Assembly: GCA_004154925.1 (NCBI GenBank) | Contig: QJNS01000137.1 | Span: 145,861 to 209,860, forward strand | Source: Monosporascus cannonballus | Taxonomy: Eukaryota > Ascomycota > Sordariomycetes > Xylariales | Length of the DNA stretch: 64,000 nt | Direction of reading: 5' to 3' | Shown here: positions 39,200-52,680 of the stretch, one piece after another | How positions within the stretch are numbered: the stretch's first letter is position 1 | How the letters are laid out: the number at the start of each line of letters is the position of its first letter | Translations under genes and position numbers: made by a program | Notes under the pieces: generated by a model | Told to the model about the DNA's origin: nothing | Databases searched by the model: none | The model's input: the letters and a program-made list of their open reading frames with translations, nothing else

Positions 39200-39676
39200 T
39201 GTTACGGCACAAAAGAATAACAATCCAGCTATTATACTATTAAAGTGGAACGTTATCAGATTAAGCTCTAATCGCCTTATTTTACCTTATATATTTATAA
39301 CATGCTATTTAAAACTATAGTAGTAAGTTCTTCTTTAGTTTTATTTTTTCAATGCAACAAATTAAAAATTCAAGGTCCCCTATCGATAATCGTCTAACCG
39401 TCCCGTAATTTTCGAATTATGCGTCGATCTAAGCCCTATGTTCGAATAATTACGCTAACTGAAAGTCCGCCTCGTATCTATTAAATTTACAAGATAAGTT
39501 AACTGCCTAATCCAGAAATCGAACGTCTAACCCATAAAGAACCTAACAAACTGTTACGGCATAAAGAAAATAAAAGTCTAGCTATTATATCACTAAAAGT
39601 GGAACGTTGTTAGGTCGAGTTCTAAACGCCTTGTTCTACTCTATATATCTATCAAGTGCTATTTAGAACAATAAGA
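39200..39676 (-). mobile_element. TRIM-like miniature retroelement, copy 2
   Basis: 477 bp with direct terminal repeats at 39,200-39,322 and 39,552-39,676, inverted relative to the copy at 16,132. Flanking 5-mers are ataga (39,195-39,199) and atagg (39,677-39,681), a duplication with one A/G difference. Each repeat has tgttacggca at its left end and the complement of the tgttatag-type end at its right. Internal part (39,323-39,551) is non-coding and matches that of copy 1 (for example the ctaagccctatgttcgaataa stretch against its complement near 16,352-16,374). Confidence 0.82.
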
Positions 39677-39681
39677 ATAGG

Positions 39682-42600
39682 TTTTATTTTATATAATAAA
39701 ATCTAATTTAATGTGTTTTTTATCCAAAGCCGTTTTATTATAACGAATCTTAATTCGTAATATTTATTAAATATCTTTTACGGCCTTTTTATTAAGATTT
39801 TTACAAAAAGATTTCTTATTATGATTTCGTATTTTTGTAATATATTTATTACTTAAAATACGTTATTAAATTTATAATATTGATAAAAAGTTTATTATTT
39901 TTTCTTGAAAACGAGAATTATATTAAATATAAGAAAATACCGGTTAATACGAAATTTAGTACGTATTATATCGAAAATACAATATATTTATATCTTAAAT
40001 TAATAATCCCGGTATAAACAAGTAATCCTTTATTTACTATTATATTTGCCTTAAATTAATTATAAATATTAAATTTATTATTTTATTATTAACAAGATAA
40101 ACCTCATGAAAAAATAATATAAATACTTTATTATTCAGTAAAAATATATTAAGATAAATGTTTAATATTTAATAAATAGCTTAAAAAGAAATTAAATAAG
40201 TATGTATATCATTAATTTATTTTCTGTCCCTTTTTATAATATTTTAAATACGAATCGTTAAATTTAAAATCGTTTTTTAGTTATATATTAAATAAGAGTT
40301 TCGGCTTACAAATTTAAAAAAGTATTATAAAATTAATAAGGTATTTAATTTTTGAAAAGTATAATTATATTTATTAATTTATTCTTTAATCTAAAATGAT
40401 AACATCGATTTTAGATTTTAATTTGTTTATACTTCGGAATTATAAATATTTTGTTTCGAGATTTACTTTTATTTAATAAAAGTAATCGGGAATTATTATC
40501 AAAATACTTTAATTATTTTTATCGTTCCAATTATAGTTAGCAATTATTATTAAAATAATTTAGTTATTTTTATTATTCGGATTTTGGACATAAAGGTTTA
40601 GTTTTTTAAAAAAAAATAGATTAATAATAATAATAATAATAATAACAATAATAATAATAACAGATAAATTTATAAAATAATAAAATCGTATATTGTTACG
40701 ATTAATAAAACTGTTGCTGATAACATCGTCTAATACGTAATATAATAAAAATATAACTTTATTCATTAAAAAATAGTCTAGTTATATAAACCGTAAAAAG
40801 ATTAAAAAAATAAAAATAAATTTTGAAAACTTATTTGGAAAGTTCGAAATAAAATACGCGCCAAATAGATAATTCGAATAGTCAATAATTCCGTTATAAT
40901 ATTTTAGGTATATGTTTTATTTAAATCTTATTTCCCAATATCCGCCTGTGTTAATTTTTTAACGTATTAATCTTCCATTTTTAACTTATCAATTGTTCAT
41001 TTTTAACATATTAATTTTTATATTTCTTTCCCTATTACCTTTTTATCTTTAAACTATTACTCGTATATAATTGCCCTGAATAATTTAATTTGCAACATAA
41101 TTAAATTAAAATCGCATTTTATATTATAAAATATTATCGTTTTTTATTAGCTTTTTTAGCGAAGTTATAACGGATAAAAAATTATAAATTAAGCTGTATC
41201 GAAAGAAACATCGTAATAAAAAATTAATTACGAGAATTAAATAATATTTTATATAACAAAAATTAAAACAAAAGCGAAAATAAAAGTGAACTTGAGTTTA
41301 AGAAATAATTTAATATTAAAGATAAAACCGAGTTTGAAAATAATTAAGTATTCGATAAAACAAATTACGAAAAGAAATGACGAGAAATTAAGAAATATAG
41401 TTTTTTATTAAAACTAAAAGAGTTTTAATAAATCGCATAACGACGAATTAGATAATAAATATATTAAGAAAAATTAAATTCTTAACCTAATTAAAGTCTA
41501 ATTTACGGTTTTAAGATAACACATAACAAATATTCGAATTATTTTTACGATTCGGTATTTTAATATATTATATTCACAAAACTAAAAACGCAGAAATATT
41601 TAAAACCTAATAAATACCGCGGCCATAATGTTTTTAAACAAATTCTTTTTGATTACAATATAAATAAAATATTTTTAAAAACAATTTCGATTTTAATTAA
41701 AGATTTTAATATTAATAAGATTAGTTTTATAATGTATATTTAGATATACGTTCATTAATAATAATTTGTTAATTCTATTATAAAACCTGAATATATTTAA
41801 AAATAAATATAAATGATTATGGTATTGTTTTATTCAAATATTAAAAAATAATACATTATGTGAAAAAATTTAATTCGATATAAAAAACTAAATTATTATA
41901 AAATTTATTATAAATGAAATATTTTAATACATATTAGTTATTATATTAATTATAATTTAATAATAATTGAATAATATTATAAAAAGTTTATTGAAAAGCA
42001 ATCGCTACGTAATTAAAATATAGATTAATGTCTATAAATATTTCAATATTATCGAAAATTCGTATTTTAGTAGTTACATCTAATATATATATGTTTTTAT
42101 ACTTTTTCAGATTTTTGTATGTTTAAAGATAAATACGAAAAATAGGTCAATAAAATCATACGGTCCATATTACAAATTTATTTTAAAACTCTACGTTTCG
42201 ATAATTACCGATCTTTAGATTTTCTTTAATATAATATGGAGATTTCAAAATATATATATTTATTTTATCGATAAAAACTATATTTTATATATATTTTAAG
42301 TAATATCCGCTTATATAAAAATAAAAAAGAATAAATATTCGAACGTTACATAAAATATTAAAAAATACTACTTTTATATAAAAGTGTAAATTATATTAAC
42401 GAAAAACCAAACAAATTTTAATATAAAGTATTTTAACAAAATCTATAAAAATTAAGTCCAAATGAAAATGAACAGTACAGGGAAATTATTTTTACTATTT
42501 CTCGCATTTTTTATAAATATTCCAAAATTACAAATAATGCAAATAAAAAAATAAAGCAAAATTAAAAATAAAAAAACAAAACAAAATAAGTAAAATTAAG

Positions 42601-43146
42601 CAGTTTAAATTCGATATAATTAATCGTATTATAATAAGGGTGCGTTAATTTTGATTATTCTATTAATAACATTATATTAATTTTCGTACTAATTCTTTGC
42701 TTAATTTTAAATTAAATAATTCGCGATATATTTTAATCTTAATATAAAATATTAGGAACGGTTTAGGTCTATTTAAAGTATTCTTTAAAAAAGTATTTTG
42801 AATATTTAAAACTTATTATAGATTATTCGAAGTATAAAAACTTACTAAAGTTCCGTAATATATATATATTGATTTGGATTCGTTAATTAAAACATATAAT
42901 TATAAATTTTATGTGTTGTAAAAAAATATTTAGTTTCGAAATTATGGGTATTACTTCAAATAATATCGATATTTTAATTAATATTTGCAAATCGTTTTTT
43001 ATTAATAAATGTTTTTAATATTTCGAAAAACTTAAATTTAAATTATATTTATATAAAGTTTAATAATACAAAAAAATATTTTCGTAAATACGAAATTTAT
43101 TTATAAAATCGAACTTTTATTAATATTTTATAATTATATTTTGAAA
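39682..43146. other. Interior of hAT-like element, middle part
   Basis: AT-rich. At about 41,240-41,440 one plus frame, interrupted by stops, gives repeated Glu/Lys/Ser patterns (KSENKSELEFKK, KDKTEFENN) and could be a mutated acidic coding segment; no family assigned. A TAA microsatellite lies at 40,622-40,660. Confidence 0.5.
40622..40660. repeat. TAA microsatellite
   Basis: About 13 trinucleotide units with one C interruption. Confidence 0.9.
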
Positions 43147-43151
43147 ATTAT

Positions 43152-43341
43152 TATAACGGGCATGATACGTAAGTTGAACGGAGGCACGGCCTAATAAAGG
43201 TTTATATTCAAGGTGAGAAGGGAAGGGGAGAAATAATTAGCTATTAACGAGGTGGTTACTTTTTATATATATATAAGTAAATTCGGGCTAAAGAGTTCGT
43301 TCCGTAAGCCCGAACTGCCTTATAAGTTTTAGCTTATAACA
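43152..43341 (-). repeat. 3' LTR of retrotransposon copy 2
   Basis: 190 bp from tataacggg to cttataaca; contains the cgttccgtaagcccgaactg stretch shared by all four LTRs of the family (inverted). Confidence 0.9.
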
Positions 43342-43399
43342 TTACTTCTTTTTTCGCCTTTAGGGAATAATAAGGTTGCGGTAAGGCGGCGGCGGCTTT

Positions 43400-46300
43400 G
43401 TTTATATCTTTTTCTTTTTGTTTTTATTTGTGCTTTTACGTTTTCGCTAATTTCGCTTCCCATTCCGAATAATATTTCGAAGTTATTAAGGGCAGTTATA
43501 TTTTCGAAGTTATTACGTAATTCCTATATTGGTTTGGCGTAATTTATTTACTTTACGAATAGCTTTTTTCGGCGACCGTAACTTATGCGCTTATTTTCGG
43601 CCCTTAATATACATTTTATTATATATATTTTTTTCTTTTTTTTGATAATATCGGTAACGGTTAATTATTATTTAGGATGTGGTTAAATAACGGGTTTTTT
43701 GCTATTGGTTTTAGAAAGTTTACGTTAAATCTTGGGTATATTTTTAACGGTACGTTTAATTTTATAATATTATATAACGTAATTGCGGTAACCTTATATT
43801 TAACGTATATATAAAATAATGTTTTTAATAATTGCTAAATAATTACGTTTTTTAAATTTAATTATATTAAGTTCTTTATTGTAAAACGTAATACCTATTT
43901 TTTGAAAATGTTAATTAATTATTTTATCCGGGCTTATATCGACGTTATAATAACTTATGCGAATTTCGTGTTTTTTCGTAATTTTTTAACGAAATTAATA
44001 ATTTTTTCCGTTTCGGAGATTAATTAAGAGGTTACCGGTATGTCGTTAATAAACTTTATATCGTATTTATAAATTTAAAAAAAAAGGTTTATTTTTAACG
44101 AAAATTTTTATCATTAAAGATTAATTATACTGCCGGTAAAAGTTCGGCCTAGTTATATTATACGTAATTTACGAAATAATAAAAATACGCGAAGATTTTT
44201 TAGTTAACTTTTTCCGTAATTCCGTTTATTTAGGGGTAAAAAAATATCTTAAGTTGTTATTATATATTTATTAAATTGTATAAGTAAATCTAAAATTTAT
44301 TCGTTTAATTATTTTTTATCAAATATTTACTTTTTGAGAAAACCGTAATATTCGTAATAATAAGTAATAAAATATTAAATATATATTTTTGCGTTTATAT
44401 TAAGTATCGGCTTTAAAATAACCGTTTTCGTTAAGTAATTATAAAATACCATAAGAAAACGGGTTTTTTTGCTTTACTAGTAAATTAATTATAAAATATA
44501 CCGAAAAATCTAAATAAAATCGGTTTAAAATAAATAAAAGCCGTAATAACCTTTTTTTCGTTTTTTTATATGTACGACTTATTATATATGTCGTAATTAC
44601 GGCAGAAGCGGCGTATATTTTAAATTTATCCCGATTAATAATAATTACGGATTAATATTATTAGCGTAACCTTTTTTTTGGGGTGGTCGGTAATATAAAA
44701 ATCGTATATCCATTAGATTAATAATGTCTGGAACAGTTTTTAAGTAAGAATCTAAATACGTTTTTTAAATTATAAAAAACCTTTAAGGTTGAAAAAATAT
44801 TTTGTGATAAAACTTTTTATCGCGCTTATAGCTGAAAGAAAATTATGTAACTTTTGGGTTACGGCGGCGTATATTATATTTAAGGTTTTATTTTTAATAA
44901 CTTTTAAATCTTATATTTCTTAAAGGTTTTTTTCGAATAATACTTTTTTACCGAAAGGGTATAATTAGTTATTTGTTATTATTTCGCTTTACGTAAATTA
45001 TGGCCATTAGGATTTCTTGGATCTGTATTAATTCGTTAAATAATTATTTTTTAAATTAACCGAGTTATTTACTTTTTAAACTTAATATTTTTTTCGTTAT
45101 AAGGTACGTTTTGTAACTTGCAAAATGTAATATCGGATCGGTTTATTAATTTATTAGAACGTTATTTAAGTACGAAATTAAAAGCGGATAAAAAACCGGT
45201 TTATTAAATTTATTCTTTAGTAAATTTACGGATATTTATCAAATATTAGAAATTTGCGTAATTTTTTAAAATCGTAAAAAGATTAATTAGCTCTTAAAAA
45301 AAATTATTCTGTTAATATTTTAACGATAGCTAATAACGTTTTATCGTATATTTCGTAATTATATTTAACTGGTAATAATTTCCTTAAAAAATACGTAATT
45401 AATTATAAATACCTTAACGAATCGAATTAAAATAAATATTTTTTAATTACTTAGCTAGAACAGTTTACTTTTATTACCATTTTTTTAAAAAGTCTTAATA
45501 CGTAAAAATAGACGTTATAATAAAAAGCAATTTAAATCGGTTAAAAGCTTATTATTTTTTATTCTTTTAACGGAAAGAGAGTTTTTATAATTAATTATAA
45601 AAAGAAAATTATTATTTTATTAAAGCTTTTTATAAAGGTTCAGTAAAAATTAGCAAACCCGATAAAGGTTTTAACTCTTTTTACTTTAATAAGAACTTTT
45701 TATTCCCGAATAATAATTATTTTTTTAAAATTAATTTTTAAACTTATTTTTATTTTAATAATAAACCTTAGGTATTTTTTTTAAATTACGAATTTATATT
45801 TACCCGAGTCCAGTTTTAATTTTTCCTCCGTTAAATAACGGAATATTAGTTTAATTTTGATTATGTAGTTAATTTAAAAGCCGGACGAATAAATTAGTAT
45901 ATCGTTTATATATATAAAGTAAAAACTCTTAAAATAACGTTTTAACGTAATATTAATATAATATTAAAAGATAACCGGTATATTATTAAGGCCGAATAAG
46001 TATATTAGTTATTCGAAAAACCTGAAACGTATACGGTATACAATTTTTTATTTATTTCCTTAACAGATACGTAATCTGTAAAAGGCCGTTCGAACGTCGA
46101 ATTTCGTAAATTACCGGGCCTATAATAAAGTTTATAATATTTCTTTTATTAACGGAAAAAGGTAACGGTTTTGTTTCGTAATCTTATTTAATTTCTTATA
46201 ATTTACGCAAAACCGTAAACCTCTATTAAATTCTTTTCGAATAATACCGAGATATTTATAAGGAAATTATTAACCCGAATTTAATTTTTATCGCCTAAAT

Positions 46301-48500
46301 TTATAAATATTTTGCGCAAAATTAACAGTTTTTCCTTTAATATCCCGTATAAGGATTTTTATAAGATTATTTTCTTTTAACCCAAAGTATTTATTTTTAG
46401 GTTTATCGTTATATTATTATTATTATTACGATAAAGTAATAACGACAAATTTTCGTTATATATAAAAAGGTTTCGGAATTTCTATACTTTCTTAAAAAAC
46501 GTTTTGTTATATTTTTAAAGGTTAATTACGATTTTATTTTTAAGGCCTTATTAATATCCTTTATAAAAGTTGCGAATAATTATATCCCCCTTTTTTTATA
46601 GCGGCTTTGCCGTATTATTATTATGAAAGTTATAACCGTTATTAAGCAAGTTTTTTTGTACTTTTGTAACCGCTTTTTTAAGCGGTCCTTAGACTTTTTA
46701 TTAAGTTATTTTTTTCGCGTAATATGGGCGCGGTAACGTTATTTGTAAACCGGATAAATTATCATTTCGTTTCGTATATGATATTATTATATTTTATTTA
46801 GGATTTTCCTAAGATAAACAGGTAAAATAAGTTTTTAATTACGTATTTTCAAATTCATTTTAGGTAGCCGTTTAAATTTACGTTAACGTAAGTAGTTTTT
46901 CGGATCGCGATTATTATAAATTTATTATTTTTTATTAATCTTAATTAACAAAATATAATAAATATACGTTATAATTTTAAACGGCAAATTAATTATTAAT
47001 TAAACGCAAAATAATAAATATATTTATTATCGATTAGGACATTTATATATATAATATTATTAATTAAAACGTTTAATATAAAAAAGATATTATTTAATTT
47101 ACTGTTAACCTTTTGTAATTTTTCTTTTATTACGTTTTTTTTTACTAATAATATCTAATAAAGGTTATTTTTTTAAAATTTTCGTTATCCAAATCGTTAT
47201 CCTTATTAACGGTATTCCGTAAGTTTATTGCCGTAATCTCCGTCCTAACCGGATAAGGCCGTTTTGCGGATTTATATTTAAAATATTTCTAATTTATGTA
47301 ATTCGTAACGGCATAACGGAAATATTATCTTTTTTATTTCCGAATTTTTATTTTATTATCGGAAAATTATTTTGCAGAAAGCCGGTTATCCGAGCCTTAT
47401 TTTAAATTATTCTCGAATCGGTTTTTGTAATTATTCCGTTATTAATTTATAAATTTAGAAATTAACGTAATTAATTACATAATATTTGTTATAAATATAT
47501 CCCTTTAAACGTTTATTATTTAAGCCGGTTTATTAATTTAGCCGATATACTATTATTAATTAATTATTTCGCCTTTTTTATTAAAATATTAAATTATTAT
47601 TTTTTTATTTATATAGTAATCGGATAAAGTTTTTAAATAATTAATTACCTTTTTTATTTTACGTACCTAATAATTATAATTATTGTAAAATATATTTTTC
47701 GGAATTAATACGTTACGGAATTACGTATTAATATTAGCGTTTAGGGAAATTACCTTAGCTATTAAAGGTTACGTTAGATCTTTATATTCGGCCAATTTAA
47801 GTTCAAAATTTAATAAATAATTTTAAAACCGTTAACTACTATTTTACCTTATGCATTATAATTGTTTTTTAACGGATTATACCATTTACTTATTTTCGAA
47901 TTACTTTTTTACATAAAGGAAGAAATTATCGATATTAAAATCCTTTTTTAATCCTTTTATTTTAAATTAATAATTAAATCCTAATTACTTTTCGGTAAGT
48001 ACAAATATTCATAATACTTAAGTAAGTTGCTATAAAAAAGCCGGAAATAAACCAGTTTTTCTTTATTTTCGTACGGAATATGGCGAAAAACGAACGGAAT
48101 ATATTTTATTTCCCGTTTTATAAGGGTTATTTTATAGGTTTACGATTTGTTTTTGCAAACGTATTATTAAGCGGTAAGTTTACCGTAAGTTTTTAATAAA
48201 ATAAGTTTTGTTTTATAAAAGCTTTTTTTTCCGCTTTCGTAAAAATCTTTTTTTATTTTCGTTATCCGGTTAAGCAAGTTATTTATCGTTTTATTATAGC
48301 TAAAAATTAACTTAATAAATTTTTCCTGCTATATGTTAAACTTTTGAAATATATTTATAAATAATTAGTACTATAAATTTTCCTCAATAATTCCGGATAA
48401 GGTTAATATTATGGATTCGCCCATGGTTTCGTTAGTTAAATTACTTTATAACTATTTCGCTGTAAAACTTTTTTTGGCTTATTATCCGTAACCAACGTAT
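43400..48500 (-). pseudogene. Decayed gag-pol of retrotransposon copy 2
   Basis: Read right to left: gag region about 48,500-46,900, reverse transcriptase about 46,300-45,600, RNase H and integrase to about 43,900. The YxDD box at 45,886-45,912 reads YINDILIYS, with AAC at the first Asp codon exactly as in copy 1. The end of the coding region near 43,560-43,650 matches copy 1 at 15,130-15,240. Stops throughout. Confidence 0.8.
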
Positions 48501-48566
48501 TTTTAAAAAACGTTTCGTTTTTACTTAACTATTTAAAAGTTATAATAAATTATAACCTTAAATATA

Positions 48567-48756
48567 TATAACGGGCATAATACGTAAATTAAACGAAGGT
48601 ACGGCCCAACAAAGGTTTAAATTTAAGGCAAGGAAAAAAAGAGAAAAATAATTAGTTATCAGCAAAATAGCTGCTCCCTATATACATATAGGTGAGCTCG
48701 GGCTAAGGAGCTCGTTCCGTAAGCCCGAGCTGCCTTATAGGCTTTAGTTTATAATA
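48567..48756 (-). repeat. 5' LTR of retrotransposon copy 2
   Basis: 190 bp from tataacggg to tttataata. One of the better preserved LTRs of the family. Confidence 0.9.
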
Positions 48757-48761
48757 ATTAT

Positions 48762-51660
48762 TTTAACTTATTTAAAAATATTTTGAATTTTATTATATAT
48801 ATAGTAATAAAAATTTTAAAAAATAATAAATATTATTTATTTTCCTTATATTTTTATACTTTTTGTCGGATTCGAAAATAAAATTCTATTTCGATAAATA
48901 AAAAACAATTTTAAATTAATCTTTTATAAACGTTATTTTTTCGTAATAAAATAAATTGTTATTTTAAACGTATTTATAAATTTTATTCCGAAAAATATAA
49001 GAAAAATATAATGACATTATAGTATTAATAATATACTAATCGGTATTTATTAAAAATATAGGTAAAAATATTAAACCCTTTTAAAAATATTTATGTTTTC
49101 GTATTATCTTATTTTCTTTTTTTTTTCCATTAATATTTTTACTAATATTTAATAACGTATTTTTTTTCGAACTTATAAAATTTTAATAATAATTAATTTT
49201 AGAAACAATCGTTAATTATTACATAAAAATAAATAAGGTATATAGGTTTTTAATTCTGGAATTAGTACATTAATTAATACGTAAATTTATAATTTTACTA
49301 GAATATTATTATATTTTAATACAAAACAAAAATAATTTTCTCTAAATTAAGTATATTTATTTATAAATACTTTTATACTTAGATTATTGTTGTATTAATA
49401 AAATAAACGTAAAATGAAATTAAATTAATTTATTTATTTAATTTTTTTAAATTAACATACCTTATACTTCGAATTAAACTTTTTATTATATTTTATTTGC
49501 AAAATGCTTAAAAGATTTATTAATAAATGTTGAATATAATTATAAGAAAATTTAAAAAAAATTAAATTACGAAATATTAATTAACAAAATCGAAAAACCG
49601 TTTTATACAAAATCTTCAGAAAATGAAGTTAAAACGTTATTTATTTTATTTATATTATTAACGAAATTAATGATTTTTAATTTATTTTTAAAATTATTAT
49701 ATTTTAAATTAATAGCAAAATACCTTTAAATATGATTAATGCTAATTTAGGTGTTAAACGTATACTAAAATTATAGTATAATAAAAATTAAATTAAAATA
49801 TTAAAAAATAAGCAAGGTTTAAAGACATTATTATGAAAATAATAAATATGCAAAAAGAAATTTAAAAAAGTTTTTAAAAATTATTATAATTTATTTAAAA
49901 ACCTATATTATTAAAACTAAGCATATTACTAATTAATTTATATATGTTTAAATAAGAAAAACTAATTTATTTTAATTTGTTATAATATTTTCGAATTTTG
50001 GACTTTTATTCAGTAATATTTTATTTATATAAAATTTTGTATAAGTCATTTTATCAATTTTATTTTAATCATTTTTTATTCGTTTAGTTTCGTATTTTAT
50101 TTATAAAATATTTTATGTTATTTTATTTTATTATATTTATTTTAATTTCATTATTTTTTAAATTCTTATATATTATTTATTATATATTGTTTATTATATG
50201 TATATATTAAACTTTTGTATTAAAAATAATCATTTTTTTTAAAAAAAAAACTTTATTAATAACGTATTTAGAATGTCGTAATAGTATTGCTTCGTTTTAT
50301 TTATATTATATATAATATATTATAATGTTTTACGGAATTATATTTTAGTATACTTATAATTCTTTTCTATTATTTTTAATACTGTTTTTTATATACGGTA
50401 AATACTTGTTTCGTTATAGCGTATATAAAAATTAAGAAATTAATATTTATTTTAATTAACCTATTAATTTTTAATATAAAATCGAAGCAAATTTTAAAAA
50501 TAGAAAATATTAAAAATAAATACGATTAAAACTAAAATTAAAATTCGACCGATAATTTCAAAAACCTGTATAAATATAATTAATTCAATTAAAAGATTTG
50601 AATAATAAAAATTTAATAATAAATATTTTATATTTCATTAAATAATGTTTTAAAATTAATTTAATTTTTTATTAAGTTATTATGTTTGGGAACACTCTTA
50701 AATGTCATAAAAATATTAACTTTTTCATATTTAAAGTTTTATTTTAATATTTTATATAAAATTTACTTCAGATTTATTTAATAAAAAAAGCTTTTCGATT
50801 TTAATAATTAATTATTAAAATTTTTTAAAAAGTAACTAAAATTATTTTTATTATGTTTTTATTAGCATATTTATATTAATAATATAAAGATTTATTTTTT
50901 ATTGATTTTTAGTTTTTATTAATATATACTATATTTATAATAAGTTTATTATTTTAATAATAAAAAATAAAATTTATTTGTAATATAATTAAAATAATAA
51001 ACCCTGTTAATTCGTTAAAGTTCCCCGAATATAACTGTTTTATTTCCGGGTTTTATATTTTTATAAAAACTATAAAAATTTATATATAACGAAATAAAAA
51101 TAACAGAATTAAGAAATCTAAATATGAAACAAATTATAAATTAAAATAATACTAATTTAAAATATATTTTATTAAACGAATAACAATATTAAGCCGGTTT
51201 AAAGTTATATATAAACATTAACCAAAATAATTATTAAATCAATATTTAAGTAAATTTGTTTATTTATTTATTTTACCGATATTAATATTAATAATTTCGA
51301 ATTATTTAAATTCTTAAAAACGATTCGGACAAACAATTAATATATTAATTAATATAATTTTATTTTTATTATTAATAATTAAGTTAAAATGTAATAACTC
51401 AATATTTTAAATATATTGTTAACATATAAATTCATATAATATTATATTATAATCAACTTTATAAAAATAATAGCGTAATTTAAATATAATAATAAAATAT
51501 TTTAATTCAAAAATTAATATTTAAAAACCATTTAATGAAATATAATTTCAAATTATATAAATTTTTAATTTTTTTACCGTTTAATATATATTATTTTTAT
51601 ATAATAAATATTTGCGAATAATTTATTATTTTATATTTTATATACTTACGAATAATTAAT
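48762..51660. other. Interior of hAT-like element, right part
   Basis: About 2.9 kb of AT-rich DNA without recognisable coding or repeat structure, passing at about 51,650 into subterminal motifs (ccgtaagtaat, ttacttacg) of the element's right end. Confidence 0.55.
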
Positions 51661-51768
51661 CCGTAAGTAATTTTATATTACTTACGTACCCCTGTTAACT
51701 ATTTCCGTAAATTTTTACCCACCTACGGATACCCGTGGTAGGAAATTTTAGCGTGGGTGGGTGGGTAG

Positions 51769-51779
51769 TGCAAACCCTA
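51769..51779 (-). repeat. Right terminal inverted repeat of hAT-like element
   Basis: tgcaaacccta, exact complement of the left end, followed by the duplication cccgtccg at 51,780-51,787. Confidence 0.75.
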
Positions 51780-51787
51780 CCCGTCCG

Positions 51788-52680
51788 CTGTCTGCGGAGG
51801 CTACACAAGAAGGCACAGTATGATCAGCGGCCTCCCCAGCTGACCGCAGAACTAGCATAGCCAGTCTGGTGGCGACCTCTGTAGTTGACTTATATGGATG
51901 CATAGAAGAGGAACTCCTGAAGGACTTCAGCTGTGCGTGACTATGTAGTAACTGGAAACACGGATTATACGAGCCACGTGCGCCAAAGGTCCGTGGTATT
52001 GAAATCAAGGATGGCTTGTATCCGACTAGACGGGTGTTCTTAAGGTGCCGCTCGACTATTGTATTATTGATGGTTGGTGGGCGCTGCCCACTTGAGTTTC
52101 ACAATTTATTGACACACTCAACTCTTCGATGATCGATGAGACATAGGACTGAACAACATTTCTCTTTGTGGCGATGATGTCCCATGGCTTCCTTCACCGG
52201 GGTTACGAGGCATATGCAAGTCAATGATGGATGCCGTAGCCTATAGCCAGAAGTATGTGTTTGGCTTCCCTGGAGTGCGGGTAGTACCTCACCAAACAGT
52301 CCAACAAGATCATAAGGCTTTGACTACGAAGGAATACTAGATAACGCACCTAGAGTACAGAATCACCCCTTCGACTTGAGGTTCCAAGCCAATGTATCAC
52401 ATGGTATTATTATGAGATCATAGGGGGTCGAAAGGTGGCAGCTGGCCCATGATCGCTATGCTTCGAACCTCTTAGCATGAGAGTGCTGTTATGCCGAAAG
52501 CTTTTCGGGGGCATCAGATTCTTGCAGAAAAGAGCCCATACGAGCATAAAATATCACGTCCGGTCTCCATTATTTGTGCACTTGAGTTCAATAATCCAAA
52601 CCTTCATCATCAGACTCGTCACACCAGATTGGGGTTACTCCTCATATCTATATTGTCCTCAACAAACCACTTGCCTTACA
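51788..52680. other. Ordinary-composition DNA, no gene recognised
   Basis: Left part of the gene island. Short open frames on both strands show no family motif or splice pattern that I recognise. It may include the promoter of the frame starting at 52,681. Confidence 0.55.

Larger units (their letters stand above)
43152..48756 (-). mobile_element. Ty3-type LTR retrotransposon, copy 2 (uninterrupted)
   Basis: 190-bp LTRs at 43,152-43,341 and 48,567-48,756 with perfect 5-bp duplication attat (43,147-43,151 and 48,757-48,761). Same family as 2,697-15,604 but on the other strand; length 5,605 bp. The purine-rich tract (complement of about 43,342-43,362) adjoins the left LTR, which is therefore the 3' LTR. 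The right LTR keeps unmutated stretches (gtgagctcgggctaaggagc). Inserted in the hAT-like element. Confidence 0.93.
37497..51779. mobile_element. hAT-like DNA element carrying two nested insertions
   Basis: Ends are 11-bp perfect inverted repeats (tagggtttgca at 37,497-37,507; its complement at 51,769-51,779), followed inward by TACCC/CACCC-type subterminal motifs on both sides (tacccaatag, tacccacgacc; tacccacccaccc) and by cgtaagtaat-like motifs. Flanking 8-mers cccgtctg and cccgtccg match in 7 of 8 bases, the one difference being C/T. An 8-bp duplication with TAGGG-type ends is the hAT superfamily pattern. The element includes the TRIM at 39,200-39,676 and the LTR retrotransposon at 43,152-48,756; minus these and their duplications it is about 8.19 kb, long for a hAT element. 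No transposase could be recognised in the RIP-mutated interior. Confidence 0.72.

Noticed and set aside
2697..48756. Apparent mirror arrangement: LTR element then TRIM on the left, TRIM then inverted LTR element on the right, suggesting a giant palindrome.
   Set aside because: The spacers differ in length (528 and 3,476 bp) and the sequences beside each element do not match in inverted orientation; each element has its own target duplication, so these are independent insertions.
1..51780. The AT-rich block as a centromere.
   Set aside because: AT-rich, transposon-filled DNA fits some fungal centromeres but equally fits ordinary RIP-altered blocks; chromatin data (CENP-A, H3K9me3) would be needed.
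51748..52008. 86-codon minus-strand frame at the edge of the gene island.
   Set aside because: It would extend across the hAT-like element's end and target duplication into the element; no domain recognised.
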